A DNA stretch of 64,000 bases from Parvibaculaceae bacterium PLY_AMNH_Bact1 (GTDB taxonomy: Bacteria > Pseudomonadota > Alphaproteobacteria > Parvibaculales > Parvibaculaceae): NCBI GenBank assembly GCA_032881465.1, contig CP126168.1, forward strand, positions 744,001 to 808,000, in the 5' to 3' direction. The notes beneath the pieces were generated by a model, which saw only the letters and a program-made list of their open reading frames with translations, was not told the origin of the DNA and did no database searches. Made by a program: the position numbers and the translations under genes. Below are positions 8,995 through 16,955 of the stretch, piece by piece. Positions within the stretch are counted from its first letter, which is position 1, and each line of letters starts with the position of its first letter.

Positions 8995-9234
8995 CTAATC
9001 GTCGTGAGGGTGGTCACTATCAGGGTCCATCAGACGATGCAGATGGACAATGAAGTACCGCATCTGGGCACTATCTACCGTCCGCTGAGCGGCTTGTCGC
9101 CAGGCAGCCTCTGCTTCAGCAAAACTGGGATAGATGCCGACTATGTCGAGCTTATCCAAGTCGCCGAAGCGAAGGCCTTCAAGGTCTTCTAGTTCGCCGC
9201 CGAAGACGAGATGGAGGAGTTGCTCATCGGCCAT
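8995..9234 (-). CDS. DUF4170 family protein
   Basis: 79 residues from the ATG at 9234 (MADEQLLHLVFGGEL). The DUF4170 features are the VFGGEL start, a central VGIYPSFAEAEAAWRQAAQ helix and RYFIVHLHRLMDP near the end, with an acidic/His-rich tail. The family is small and uncharacterised, and commonly lies beside cysQ and lipid A genes in alphaproteobacteria, as here. It sits between cysQ and the MsbA-like gene on the same strand. A longer in-frame start at 9276 adds 14 residues and is less family-like. Confidence 0.87.
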   Translation of the reverse strand: MADEQLLHLVFGGELEDLEGLRFGDLDKLDIVGIYPSFAEAEAAWRQAAQRTVDSAQMRYFIVHLHRLMDPDSDHPHDD

Positions 9235-9318
9235 CGCTATTGCTCCAGATTGCAGTAATACAGCGAGAGAATGCACCCAATTCTCAAATATTCCACCGAC
9301 TTGATACGACAGGTTCAG

Positions 9319-10134
9319 TTAAGGGAGCGTTAGTGTCCCAACGCGTTCAAACAAGGCATCATAGAGCGCGGGACCCGCGGCGACGAGGCTACGGTGTTTG
9401 GTGAAGCTCTTATTGTAGACAAAGGGCCTGCCATCATGAGTGGTCATGCGACCGCCAGCCTCACGGACGATGAGGTCCGCTGCAGCTAAGTCCCAATCAC
9501 TCTTCCGATTGAGAGCCATGCACGCATCGACAAATCCATTGGCGACAAGGACCAGGCGGTAGGCGACAGAATTCCGGCTCACAATATCCATTTCCGGCCA
9601 GGGCTCTGGCCAGGCTGGGTGCTTGAACATGGGCGCAAACGCGGCCATGCGGCAGCCGGTAATGTCGCGGCGTTTGCTCGGCGAGATGGGCGCACCGTTC
9701 AGCAAAGCACCACCGCCCAGCTGAGCTTCGAAAAACTCATCAGAAGCAGGGTTGAAAACCGCAGCAGAAACAGGTTTGCCTTGAAAGACCAAGGCAACGC
9801 AGATGGTAAAATGCGGACGGCCTTTGAGAAAGGCCCGGGTGCCATCAATAGGGTCGACCACCCAGACATAGTCTCGTTCCAGCCGGACCGGATCATCGTC
9901 TGTCTCTTCCGACAGCCACCCATAACCGGGGCGGGGTCCCTGCAACCGCTCATGAAGCAGTGCGTTGACCGCGTGATCGGCTTCACTCACCGGCGTATCG
10001 TCATCCTTATCCCATTGCTCAATGTCGCGCTGATAGTAGGTGAGCGCTAACGCTCCGGCCGCCCGAACGGCATCGCACAGCAGCTGATGATCAGCTTTGA
10101 GGTTGAGAAGGGACGAGGGATCAAGTTCCGGCAA
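9319..10134 (-). CDS. cysQ: 3'(2'),5'-bisphosphate nucleotidase, inositol monophosphatase family
   Basis: 271 residues of the lithium-sensitive phosphatase superfamily. The metal site is visible as WLSEET, then DPIDGT (D94-T99) and SDWDLAAADLIVREAGG near the C-terminus. CysQ removes the 3' phosphate of PAP, a by-product of sulfate assimilation and phosphopantetheine transfer. The gene overlaps the pmbA end by 14 bases and precedes DUF4170. An inositol-1-monophosphatase activity cannot be excluded from sequence; the neighbour DUF4170 favours CysQ. Confidence 0.9.
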   Translation of the reverse strand: MPELDPSSLLNLKADHQLLCDAVRAAGALALTYYQRDIEQWDKDDDTPVSEADHAVNALLHERLQGPRPGYGWLSEETDDDPVRLERDYVWVVDPIDGTRAFLKGRPHFTICVALVFQGKPVSAAVFNPASDEFFEAQLGGGALLNGAPISPSKRRDITGCRMAAFAPMFKHPAWPEPWPEMDIVSRNSVAYRLVLVANGFVDACMALNRKSDWDLAAADLIVREAGGRMTTHDGRPFVYNKSFTKHRSLVAAGPALYDALFERVGTLTLP

Positions 10135-11476
10135 GGGTCATCCCTTCTATCCGCACGGTAGGTGCGTTGGTCGCTGCCTTGAACTCTAGATCACTTGCGG
10201 GCGTGAGGTTCGCGAACATGTCTTTAAGGTTCCCGGCGATGGTGATTTCGCTCACCGGGAAAGTCAGCTCGCCATTCTCGATCCAAAAGCCCGACGCGCC
10301 GCGGGAATAGTCGCCCGTGACGCCATTGACGCCCATGCCAATCATTTCCGTTACGTAGAAGCCCGATGTAATGTCGGCCATCAATTCTTCTGGCGACAGA
10401 GACCCAGCCTCAAGGGTCAGGTTGGTGGTTGAGGGCGAGGGCGACCCGCCGGTGCCACGCGCTGCACGCCCATTGCTTGCAAGGCCCAACTGTTTCCCGG
10501 TTGATGTATCGAGCAACCAGGTGGTGAGACGGCCATCATCGATCAGCGTGAGGGCTTCGGTCCGCACGCCTTCGCCATCAAATGGCTTCGATCCGCGCCC
10601 TCTTTTCTTCAACGGATCGTCGGTGATCCGGATGCCCTTTGCAAACAGCTGAGTGTCCAAGCTGCCTTTTAGGAAGCTTGTGCCCCTGGCAACCGATGCC
10701 CCTGAGATGGCGCCTGCAAAATGCCCCACAAGCCCGCCAGAAACGCGCGGGTCGTAGATAATGGGAACCTGACAGCTTTCAACTTTGCGGGCACCCAAAC
10801 GGCGCACAGCTTTTTCGCCCGCTTCCCGCCCGATCTTTGTGGGATCCTCAAGGTCCGAAAAATGACGCGCGGTCGAATAATCATAGTCGCGTTCCATTTC
10901 TGTGCCTTCCCCCGCGAGCACGGAACAGGAAACAGAATGGGTGCTACCACCATAATGACCGGCAAACCCGTCGCTCGTGACAAGTGTCACGGCTGCTCGT
11001 CCAAAGCTTGATCCTGCACCACCGGAATTAGTCACACCGTCAACCGCGAGTGCAGCTTCTTCTGCGGCTTGAGCGCGCGCGACCAGTTCCTCTGCTGTGG
11101 GGTCGCTCCCATCATCAAGCTCAAGATCTGCGATTTCTGTGGCAAGAAGAGCGGGGTCTGCAAGCCCGCAATAAGGGTCCTCAGGCGCGACCTTTGCCAT
11201 CGCGATCACACGTTCGACCAGGGAATCGAAGGCACGCGGCCCAACATCGGTTGTGGAGACCACGGCCTGCTTCTGTCCGACCATCACTCTCAGCCCAAGA
11301 TCCTGCGTTTCAGAACGCTCAATATCCTCCAGATTTCCTAAACGATAGCTCGCACCAAAGGAGGTGCTTTCCACCATCAAAGCATCTGCGGCATCCGCTC
11401 CTGCCTTTTTGGCGCGGGAAATCAGGTCTTGAAGGAGATCGGTACGGTCTTGGGCTTGCTGCATGTGAGAGAACAT
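10121..11476 (-). CDS. pmbA: TldE/PmbA subunit of the TldD-TldE peptidase
   Basis: 451 residues of the TldD/PmbA superfamily, with the ESTSFGASYRLGNLEDIERSE start, GLRVMVGQKQAVVSTTD and the C-terminal GMGVNGVTGDYSRGASGFWIENG stretch that marks PmbA. It lacks the HExxxH zinc motif, as expected for the TldE half; that motif is in the TldD protein of this window (22914-24341). Together they form a barrel-shaped metallopeptidase that degrades unfolded or leader peptides. It is the first gene of the minus-strand cysQ/lipid A block. A second Met at 11464 is an alternative start. Confidence 0.94.
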   Translation of the reverse strand: MFSHMQQAQDRTDLLQDLISRAKKAGADAADALMVESTSFGASYRLGNLEDIERSETQDLGLRVMVGQKQAVVSTTDVGPRAFDSLVERVIAMAKVAPEDPYCGLADPALLATEIADLELDDGSDPTAEELVARAQAAEEAALAVDGVTNSGGAGSSFGRAAVTLVTSDGFAGHYGGSTHSVSCSVLAGEGTEMERDYDYSTARHFSDLEDPTKIGREAGEKAVRRLGARKVESCQVPIIYDPRVSGGLVGHFAGAISGASVARGTSFLKGSLDTQLFAKGIRITDDPLKKRGRGSKPFDGEGVRTEALTLIDDGRLTTWLLDTSTGKQLGLASNGRAARGTGGSPSPSTTNLTLEAGSLSPEELMADITSGFYVTEMIGMGVNGVTGDYSRGASGFWIENGELTFPVSEITIAGNLKDMFANLTPASDLEFKAATNAPTVRIEGMTLAGT

Positions 11477-11613
11477 CCGTGACAGGGCAGGGGCATTTCA
11501 GCCCCGATAGTGGGGGTCTTATACCAGAAAAAGCGCGAATGTCGCGCGAGCGACAAAACGCGGGCACCTGAGTTGAGCTTTTCAGGCAGCAGGAAAATGC
11601 ACCGCCAAAGCGG

Positions 11614-12021
11614 TCAGATTGTGTAGGTGAGCGAAAAGTAGAGACACCCAACACCCGTGATGAGCTGCCCGAGCCAGGTGAGCAATGTGCCCCAAAGTCT
11701 CGGCCGCGTGCTGTCAGCGGAGATGTAGAGGCCGATCGCATGTAACACGCGCCCCATGGTAAGAGCGATGCCCGCAGCGTGAATGATCCAAATTGAGGCT
11801 GACAATATGAAGAGCCCGATGAGACCAATCAGGCCAATGGGCGTGTATTCACTATTCACAATGTGCGCCCGCGTGGATTTGTAAAGCGGCTCGTGATCGC
11901 CTGTCCCGGTCATGACATTGGTCTTAAGGCGGGTGGCAGAAACCCTGTAGGCCAACGCTAGGTTCAAAAGCAGGTTTATCGCAATGTAAAGCCCGACCAT
12001 TTGAAGCGGGTTGTCGATCAT
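11614..12021 (-). CDS. MAPEG family membrane protein
   Basis: 135 residues with four predicted membrane segments. The family-typical N-terminal helix (MVGLYIAINLLLNLALAYRVS) is followed by the loop HEPLYKSTRAHIVNSEYTPIGL, which matches the RAHxNxxEYxP signature of MAPEG proteins (microsomal glutathione S-transferase / FLAP superfamily). Bacterial members are integral membrane proteins with poorly defined substrates. It stands alone, divergent from the DUF6101-like gene, with GGAAC before its ATG. Confidence 0.9.
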   Translation of the reverse strand: MIDNPLQMVGLYIAINLLLNLALAYRVSATRLKTNVMTGTGDHEPLYKSTRAHIVNSEYTPIGLIGLIGLFILSASIWIIHAAGIALTMGRVLHAIGLYISADSTRPRLWGTLLTWLGQLITGVGCLYFSLTYTI

Positions 12022-12252
12022 ATCTCAGTTCCTTCGCGGCCCAGCACCCTTGGATTTAGGGGCTGATTCGACACTTCCTCGAAAACTTAGCACGAAGCTG
12101 CGCCGTTTTTTCCAGACTTCTGGAGCACCCACAAAAGATTGAAGCGTACGTTAAAGAGATGGAAAGAATGCGGTCTCTATTCTTCGGGCTCCAAGGGGAC
12201 ATCCCTTGCCAGCAATGCAGGCCAGTAGGATCCAGTAGGATAGGGAAATTTG
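12022..12252. repeat. Intergenic region with a 10-base tandem repeat
   Basis: The divergent spacer between the MAPEG and DUF6101-like genes. The decamer CCAGTAGGAT is repeated head-to-tail, without interruption, at 12222-12231 and 12232-12241. The end of the second copy merges into AGGATAGGG, the probable ribosome-binding site of the downstream gene. No other structure was seen. Confidence 0.55.
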
Positions 12253-12852
12253 ATGCGATTTTTCGCTGATAAAGGTGACGCAGATCGGTTTCGCAGATGC
12301 TGGACATCTGCTGGGTTTGACGCAGATCCCTACCGCCTTCCTTCCAGCCTGACAGTTCCATTTCAGCCAGCCTGGCGCCGCGCCCTTGGCTTTGTCCGCT
12401 ATGCAACCATCTATCGGGATCGCATTGTCGTTCAGGACAGCTCGCCGCCTCTTGGTGTGTGGGAGTGGGAGGCGCCAGTGACTGAGTTCTCAGGCGTGGT
12501 GATGGCAATTGCGTATAAAGGTCGGGACCGCGAGGCCCCAGTGATATTGATTGAGCTGTGCCATCCCGACCCCACGAAAACCATAACTGTTCATGCTTCA
12601 TTTGATGGCGCTGACGCAGGCGCGCGGTGGCGCTCCTGGGCAAGTGTCTTGAACCTGCCTTTACTTGTGCAGGACCGAAGCGGCGATTTGCGCGAAACGT
12701 CAGAACAGATTGGTGCGCTCAAAACACAGGCTCCGCAGCCCCATCGTGGCGCAAGCCCTTTGACAATGCGGCGTCCTCTAAGCTTTGGCTTCACCGGCAG
12801 GCCACGACAATGGAGTGACCGGGTATCCGCCTCCCGGCCACATGCATATTGA
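12253..12852 (+). CDS. Hypothetical protein, possibly DUF6101 family
   Basis: 199 residues from the ATG at 12253, with a purine-rich ribosome-binding site (AGGATAGGG). The middle (residues 45-140) looks like a compact beta-rich PH-like domain: VRYATIYRDRIVVQDSSPPLGVW, then a hydrophobic strand and IELCHPDPTKTITVHAS. The C-terminus is basic and low in complexity (RRPLSFGFTGRPRQ). It resembles the alphaproteobacterial DUF6101 group from memory, but I cannot confirm that. No function can be assigned. It is convergent with the enoyl-CoA isomerase gene, with only two bases between. Confidence 0.7.
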   Translation: MRFFADKGDADRFRRCWTSAGFDADPYRLPSSLTVPFQPAWRRALGFVRYATIYRDRIVVQDSSPPLGVWEWEAPVTEFSGVVMAIAYKGRDREAPVILIELCHPDPTKTITVHASFDGADAGARWRSWASVLNLPLLVQDRSGDLRETSEQIGALKTQAPQPHRGASPLTMRRPLSFGFTGRPRQWSDRVSASRPHAY

Positions 12853-12854
12853 TC

Positions 12855-13640
12855 TCAGATTTTTGAGAAATCAGGCGCCCTTCGTTCTGCAAATGCCATT
12901 GCCGCTTCGGCAAATTCGGCTGTCTTGAGCTGTGCTGAAAAGTGCACGCTTTCATCTGCCATTTGCTGCGCAACATTTGCATGTTCCTTGCGGACAAGCT
13001 GCTTGGTGAGCTTCACCGCATTGGGTGCTTTAGCGGCAAGGGCTTTGGCGCGAACGGTTGCTTCTGCAAGAAGAGCGTTCTCATCGAATATGGAGCAGAC
13101 AAGGCCCATCTTCTCCCCGTCCTCGGCGCTGACCTTTGTCCCCAACAGGAACATGTCATTGGCTTTTTGTGTCCCAATCAGATTGGGCAATAGCAGGCTG
13201 GATCCTGCTTCAGGAACCAGCCCCAGATTGACAAAGGGTGTCTGGAAGGTCGCATTAGGGGATGCATAGACCAGGTCACAGTGCAAGAGCATGGTGACGC
13301 CAACGCCGATGGCAAGGCCGTTCACCGCAGCGACAATGGGTTTTTCAGCATTGAGGATGGCCTGGAGGTAACGTCCGACGGGCGGTAATTCATTTTCGCC
13401 TTTGGGCACATCATCACTGCCTGCAAAGTCCCCCAGATCATTGCCAGCGGTAAAAGAATCGCCTGACCCGGTGATCAAGACCACACGGGTATCCGGGTCT
13501 GTTTGAGCGGCGACGACATTGTCCGCAAGGGCCGCATACATGTCTTGGGTGAGCGCATTTTTCTTTTCCGGTCGGTTCATGGTGAGCGTGAGAACGCCGG
13601 CTTCCTTTTGAACCTGAATATGGTCAGATGTCGCAATCAT
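12855..13640 (-). CDS. Enoyl-CoA hydratase/isomerase family protein, ECI2-like
   Basis: 261-residue crotonase-fold protein. The oxyanion-hole segment is SFTAGNDLGDF and the second signature is NGLAIGVGVTMLLHCDLVYA. The first hydratase glutamate position is not Glu (GVTM), while VPEAG keeps the glutamate used by delta3,delta2-enoyl-CoA isomerases of the ECI2/PECI type. An isomerase acting on unsaturated fatty acyl-CoAs is therefore more likely than a hydratase. A MarR regulator gene ends 18 bases upstream on the same strand, so the two are probably one operon. Confidence 0.9.
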   Translation of the reverse strand: MIATSDHIQVQKEAGVLTLTMNRPEKKNALTQDMYAALADNVVAAQTDPDTRVVLITGSGDSFTAGNDLGDFAGSDDVPKGENELPPVGRYLQAILNAEKPIVAAVNGLAIGVGVTMLLHCDLVYASPNATFQTPFVNLGLVPEAGSSLLLPNLIGTQKANDMFLLGTKVSAEDGEKMGLVCSIFDENALLAEATVRAKALAAKAPNAVKLTKQLVRKEHANVAQQMADESVHFSAQLKTAEFAEAAMAFAERRAPDFSKI

Positions 13641-13658
13641 GGAGAAAGATCCTTTTGA

Positions 13659-14129
13659 CTATTTGGGGGAAGGTCCCGCGCTTGTCAGAGACGCAGCGCG
13701 GGCCGATGTTGAAATGACTTGGGTGAGAAACCGTTCAATGGTTTCCACATCGTGGGGGGCGAAGCCTTCAAGGAGGTCTGCATTGGCCTGCTTTGTCAGC
13801 GGGACAGACTTCCGGATGGCTTCTTTACCTTTGGGGGTGAGGCTAATGCATTGCGCACGCTTATCTTGCACGTCAGCAACCCGGTGGATGAACCCGGCTG
13901 TCTCCAGACGCGTGAGGAGAGTGGTTACGGCAGACTTATTCATGTCCAACGCTTTAGCGATCGCAGAGGGTTTGCAGGGTGCCTGTTTGCCGATGACAAA
14001 GAGAGCCCCTTGCTGAACGGCACTGATGCCTAGCGACGCCTGCAAACGCTGATCGGCGGCTCGGAAAAGCGCGCGATGGGCGAGCTGCATAAGATGGAAT
14101 ATGCGGGGTGGGTGAGACATATGGTTCAT
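13659..14129 (-). CDS. MarR family transcriptional regulator
   Basis: About 156 residues. The winged helix-turn-helix core is evident: LGISAVQQGALFVIG, then the recognition region PSAIAKALDMNKSAVTTLLTRLETAGFIHR, and the wing DVQDKRAQCISLTPKG, followed by a dimerisation helix. ATGs at 14129 and 14120 are both possible; AAGGAG at 14145-14150 is rather far (15 bases) from the first. A large inverted repeat overlaps the start codon region, so autoregulation is likely. The enoyl-CoA isomerase gene follows directly, suggesting a fatty-acyl or aromatic acyl ligand. Confidence 0.92.
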   Translation of the reverse strand: MNHMSHPPRIFHLMQLAHRALFRAADQRLQASLGISAVQQGALFVIGKQAPCKPSAIAKALDMNKSAVTTLLTRLETAGFIHRVADVQDKRAQCISLTPKGKEAIRKSVPLTKQANADLLEGFAPHDVETIERFLTQVISTSARAASLTSAGPSPK

Positions 14130-14146
14130 ATATGAACTATATGTCT
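14115..14146. promoter_or_regulatory. Operator-like 32-base palindrome at the MarR gene start
   Basis: A 32-base inverted repeat with a single mismatched pair, centred on the perfect core GTTCATATATGAAC (14124-14137) and extended by AGACATAT / ATATGTCT arms. It covers the first codons of the MarR gene and lies just downstream of the AAGGAG element, where binding would block transcription start or translation. The size and AT-rich symmetry are typical of MarR operators, so self-repression is the likely use. Confidence 0.75.
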
Positions 14147-14181
14147 CCTTGGCAAGCGGAATGACCAAATTGGAGAAAACC

Positions 14182-14880
14182 TCAGGAGAACCGCCAGACA
14201 GACGTGTTTCGTACGTCTGTGTCTTCCAGCTCCCGCGACGTTTTCACGGCATAGGAAATCAGTTTCTGAAGCCGGTCTTTGGGAAGATAGGTGCGCCCCG
14301 GATCTCCGATGAACACGTCTATCCCTTTCGAAGCTTGGTCCTGTAGCCATGTTTCGACTTCGCCAGCGAGCGGTTGCTCGTAGCACATGTCACCGACAAG
14401 GATGGTATCCCAAGGACCATCCTGGCCTACGAGATCTTGCGAGCTTGTTGAGAGTGAAACACTGTTGGCCTGAGCATTGAGCTCTGCCGCGGCACACGCA
14501 AAAACATCAATATCTGTAGCCAGCGCTGACGCGGCGCCAGCATGCAGGGCGGCGAGGCCAACCAGCCCCGACCCGGAGCCAAAGTCGAGCACCCTCTTCT
14601 GAGCGATGATTTCCGGACTGTCGAGCAGATAGCGGGCAAGAGCTTGTCCGCCTGCCCAGGCAAAGGCCCAAAAGGGCGCTGGAAGTCCGGTCGCAGTCAG
14701 TTCCTCCTCACCCATGTGCCAGAGGGTGTCGCCCTCGGTTGCCAGATGTAAAAGAAGTTCCGGCACGAGAGGTGGCTCGTGCAATGCGGTATGTGCTCGG
14801 ATAAACGCGGAAGGGTCTTCCCAGGCAGTGGACAGGTCGTCAGTTTGCAGCTTCAAACCCTTCCGACGTAATGCCGGCAA
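14182..14880 (-). CDS. Class I SAM-dependent methyltransferase, ETF-beta lysine methyltransferase (METTL20)-like
   Basis: 232 residues. Motif I is VLDFGSGSGLVGLAALHAGA, with the acidic SAM contact ATDID, and motif IV is DTILVGDMCYEQ. Before motif I lies PFWAFAWAGGQALARYLLD, which closely matches the PFW/YWAFxWPGGQAL signature of METTL20-type enzymes that methylate lysines of electron-transfer flavoprotein beta subunit. Older automatic labels often call these L11 or nicotinamide methyltransferases. The start overlaps the end of the desaturase gene by 41 bases; a TTG eight codons in is an alternative. Confidence 0.85.
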   Translation of the reverse strand: MPALRRKGLKLQTDDLSTAWEDPSAFIRAHTALHEPPLVPELLLHLATEGDTLWHMGEEELTATGLPAPFWAFAWAGGQALARYLLDSPEIIAQKRVLDFGSGSGLVGLAALHAGAASALATDIDVFACAAAELNAQANSVSLSTSSQDLVGQDGPWDTILVGDMCYEQPLAGEVETWLQDQASKGIDVFIGDPGRTYLPKDRLQKLISYAVKTSRELEDTDVRNTSVWRFS

Positions 14881-15853
14881 CCCGGCGTCGTGTGTTGTGA
14901 ATGACTTCGCCTGGTTTGTCCTCGTCGTCCGGTTTTGACGTCGCCATCTTGATCACTTCCCAATATCCATTCTTGGTTTCCATTCGGTCCCAATGCCCGT
15001 TGGCTTTGAGGAATTCCTGCGCTTTGGGAAGGTTGTAGCAGGGGATCCACATCATCAAATGATGTTCGACATGATAGTTGACCCAATAGGGCCCAAAAAA
15101 CGCGCGTTCCCAAAGGCTAAGCACCGTTGTCCGGGATGAGCGGAAAACATCATCGCTGTCCGGCACCATGGCATGTTCGGCGATGTTCCGAATACGGGTG
15201 ATAAGCTGATGCCAAGTCAGGAAGGGGAGCAGCCACAGAACGAAATAGAGATACCAGTGCCCTGTCGCGGTAAGACCTGCAAACAGGATGAGATGCGTGA
15301 CGGTCGCGCGACCCAGTTTTGACCAATAGCGTTTAATACGATCGGCAAACGGCGTACCTGCAGGACCAATGGCGCTCACGATTTGAGCTTTACGCTGCTG
15401 GTATCCTGTCTGGCCTGTAATGTCCCGCCACATTTTTCGCCGGAAGCTCTTTTTTGTGATGGGGAACGGAGCGGAAAGGATCAAATCCGGGTCGTCTGTC
15501 TGCTGAGTACTATTATGGTGCTTCAGGTGATAGCGCCGATAGGACCAGGTTTCGGCCATCAATGGATAGGCGCCGAGCCATTGACCAATGAACTCATTGA
15601 GCTTTGGCGATTTGGCCAGAACGCCATGAGACGCATCATGCATGAGAATGGCCAGACCCAACTGTCGACTGCCGATAATCAAGAACGCAAGAATGAAGGT
15701 AATCGGATTTGGGAAATAGACGAACAGTGCCATAGCGGCAAAGCACGTTCCCCAGGCATGAGCGGCGATCCATATTGCACGAAGATCAGAACGTTCGCGG
15801 ACGACGGCAATCTGTTCGTCGGTGAGAAGGTCTTGTGCTTTGACTTTTTTCAT
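14840..15853 (-). CDS. Membrane fatty acid desaturase
   Basis: 337 residues with paired hydrophobic segments and the three histidine boxes of the membrane di-iron desaturases: HDASHG (H72-H76), HLKHH (109-113) and HVEHH near residue 265. It would introduce double bonds into membrane acyl chains, using reduced ferredoxin or similar. The start overlaps the TetR gene by four bases, so regulator and desaturase are co-transcribed, and a methyltransferase gene overlaps its end. The regiospecificity cannot be deduced. Confidence 0.93.
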   Translation of the reverse strand: MKKVKAQDLLTDEQIAVVRERSDLRAIWIAAHAWGTCFAAMALFVYFPNPITFILAFLIIGSRQLGLAILMHDASHGVLAKSPKLNEFIGQWLGAYPLMAETWSYRRYHLKHHNSTQQTDDPDLILSAPFPITKKSFRRKMWRDITGQTGYQQRKAQIVSAIGPAGTPFADRIKRYWSKLGRATVTHLILFAGLTATGHWYLYFVLWLLPFLTWHQLITRIRNIAEHAMVPDSDDVFRSSRTTVLSLWERAFFGPYWVNYHVEHHLMMWIPCYNLPKAQEFLKANGHWDRMETKNGYWEVIKMATSKPDDEDKPGEVIHNTRRRVAGITSEGFEAAN

Positions 15854-16497
15854 ACCCGGCTCTCCAGTTTTGTCTTTGTCGCTGTCGGTCGGGCGGTCAC
15901 GCCAAGCGCACCAAAGCAGAATTGAACGATACTGTTGAGGACATCGTCGCTTCCCAGCGCATCGGTTTCTGGCGCAAGCGGTCCGACCAGCGCGGTCGGG
16001 ATCGCGCCCGCGATGCAGGCGGCAACAAGCTTGCTATCGCACGGGGGTACCACCCCCTCGGCAACGGCATCGTCAATAATGCGCATAAAAATCGCCGCAT
16101 GGGTTTTTCTGAACCGCGTGCGCTCTTCTGCAAGAGCAACATCAACAGGCTCAGCCAGAAGGGCATAGGCCAAACGGCGGTTTTGCAGAGCGCGTCCTGA
16201 AAAGGTTCGCAGCACCAGGTCAAAGCGATCAAGAGCGGGATGATCCGCCGCAGCGATGCCCGCCAATATATTCATTTCCCGAGAGGAGACCTCCCGAAAT
16301 ACCTGACGACAGAGATCGTCTTTGGACGGGAAATAGCGATAAAGCGTACCCGTCGCGAGACCTGCCCGTTTGGCGACGGCAGTGATCTGCGCTTTTGCAA
16401 AGCCGCCTTCTGCGACAAGCTCCCTGGCGGCTTTTAGAATTCGGCGCCTGTTTTCCTCAAGGCGCTGCGCCACGCTTTCTGTTTGCCGATAGGCCAT
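15850..16497 (-). CDS. TetR family transcriptional regulator of the desaturase operon
   Basis: About 215 residues from the ATG at 16497. The N-terminal helix-turn-helix is clear: RILKAARELVAEGGFAKAQITAVAKRAGLATGTLYRYFPSK, followed by an all-helical ligand-binding domain. It overlaps the desaturase gene by four bases and is preceded by a set of inverted repeats (TGAA-N6-TTCA), which makes it the probable local repressor of unsaturated fatty-acid synthesis. An alternative TTG start at 16512 would place the first operator inside the coding sequence. Confidence 0.92.
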   Translation of the reverse strand: MAYRQTESVAQRLEENRRRILKAARELVAEGGFAKAQITAVAKRAGLATGTLYRYFPSKDDLCRQVFREVSSREMNILAGIAAADHPALDRFDLVLRTFSGRALQNRRLAYALLAEPVDVALAEERTRFRKTHAAIFMRIIDDAVAEGVVPPCDSKLVAACIAGAIPTALVGPLAPETDALGSDDVLNSIVQFCFGALGVTARPTATKTKLESRV

Positions 16498-16502
16498 AGA
16501 TA

Positions 16503-16653
16503 TGAAATCCAATTCATTTCTCGAGAGTCTCGATGGTCATATAATGAAAACAGATTCAATTTATGAAATCAAGAGGCGTATCTCAAAAAATGAACAGAGA
16601 TTCAATTTTTATGCAAAGCAAAACCCCAGACCATAGAAATGAACTTGGGTTCG
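16503..16653. promoter_or_regulatory. Array of TGAA-N6-TTCA operator-like sites upstream of the TetR-desaturase operon
   Basis: Three exact copies of the inverted repeat TGAA-N6-TTCA occur at 16503-16516, 16545-16558 and 16591-16604. A fourth, imperfect copy (TGAA-N6-TTCG) is at 16640-16653. Start-to-start distances are 42, 46 and 49 bases, about four helical turns each, so dimers could bind on roughly one face of the DNA. The region is AT-rich and directly precedes the TetR gene. The motif is typical in size of TetR-family operators. Confidence 0.7.
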
Positions 16654-16670
16654 ATCTTTAGAGTTTTGGC

Positions 16671-16693
16671 AGAAAAGCTCAGGAAATGAGCTT
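16671..16693 (-). terminator. Short hairpin with T-run after the 38-residue ORF
   Basis: AAGCTC (16675-16680) pairs with GAGCTT (16688-16693) around a seven-base loop. Read on the minus strand the stem is followed by TTTTCT. The stop codon of the small minus-strand ORF overlaps the hairpin. The stem is only six pairs, so efficiency is doubtful. Confidence 0.45.
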
Positions 16694-16808
16694 ACCTGTT
16701 TTGTGCTGAAGCGCGTTTTGCAGAGCGGGCACCTTCGTCACGCCAGTAAGGCATGCCGGAAAAGAGGCTCGCTGCAACTGCGGCACTATGGAACCATTGC
16801 TTGAACAC
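16692..16808 (-). CDS. Possible 38-residue small protein
   Basis: A GTG at 16808 preceded by AAGGAG with seven-base spacing opens a frame encoding 38 residues, beginning VFKQWFHSAAVAASLF (the first codon would be read as Met). It has a short hydrophobic helix (AAVAASLF) and a basic C-terminal half (WRDEGARSAKRASAQNR). A small hairpin with T-run follows. The start signal is good but there is no independent support; function unknown. Confidence 0.4.
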   Translation of the reverse strand: MFKQWFHSAAVAASLFSGMPYWRDEGARSAKRASAQNR

Positions 16809-16955
16809 AGGTTCACTCCTTGATGTTCTAGCTGCACCTGCGCGTCGGAATTGGCGTGAAGCACAGCTATGTTGCTGTGCGATATATATGGTGCGGTGCA
16901 ATATTGTTCAAGTCCAGCACCTGCGGCATCTGAGCTCAGGGTTAAGGCGCGCGAG

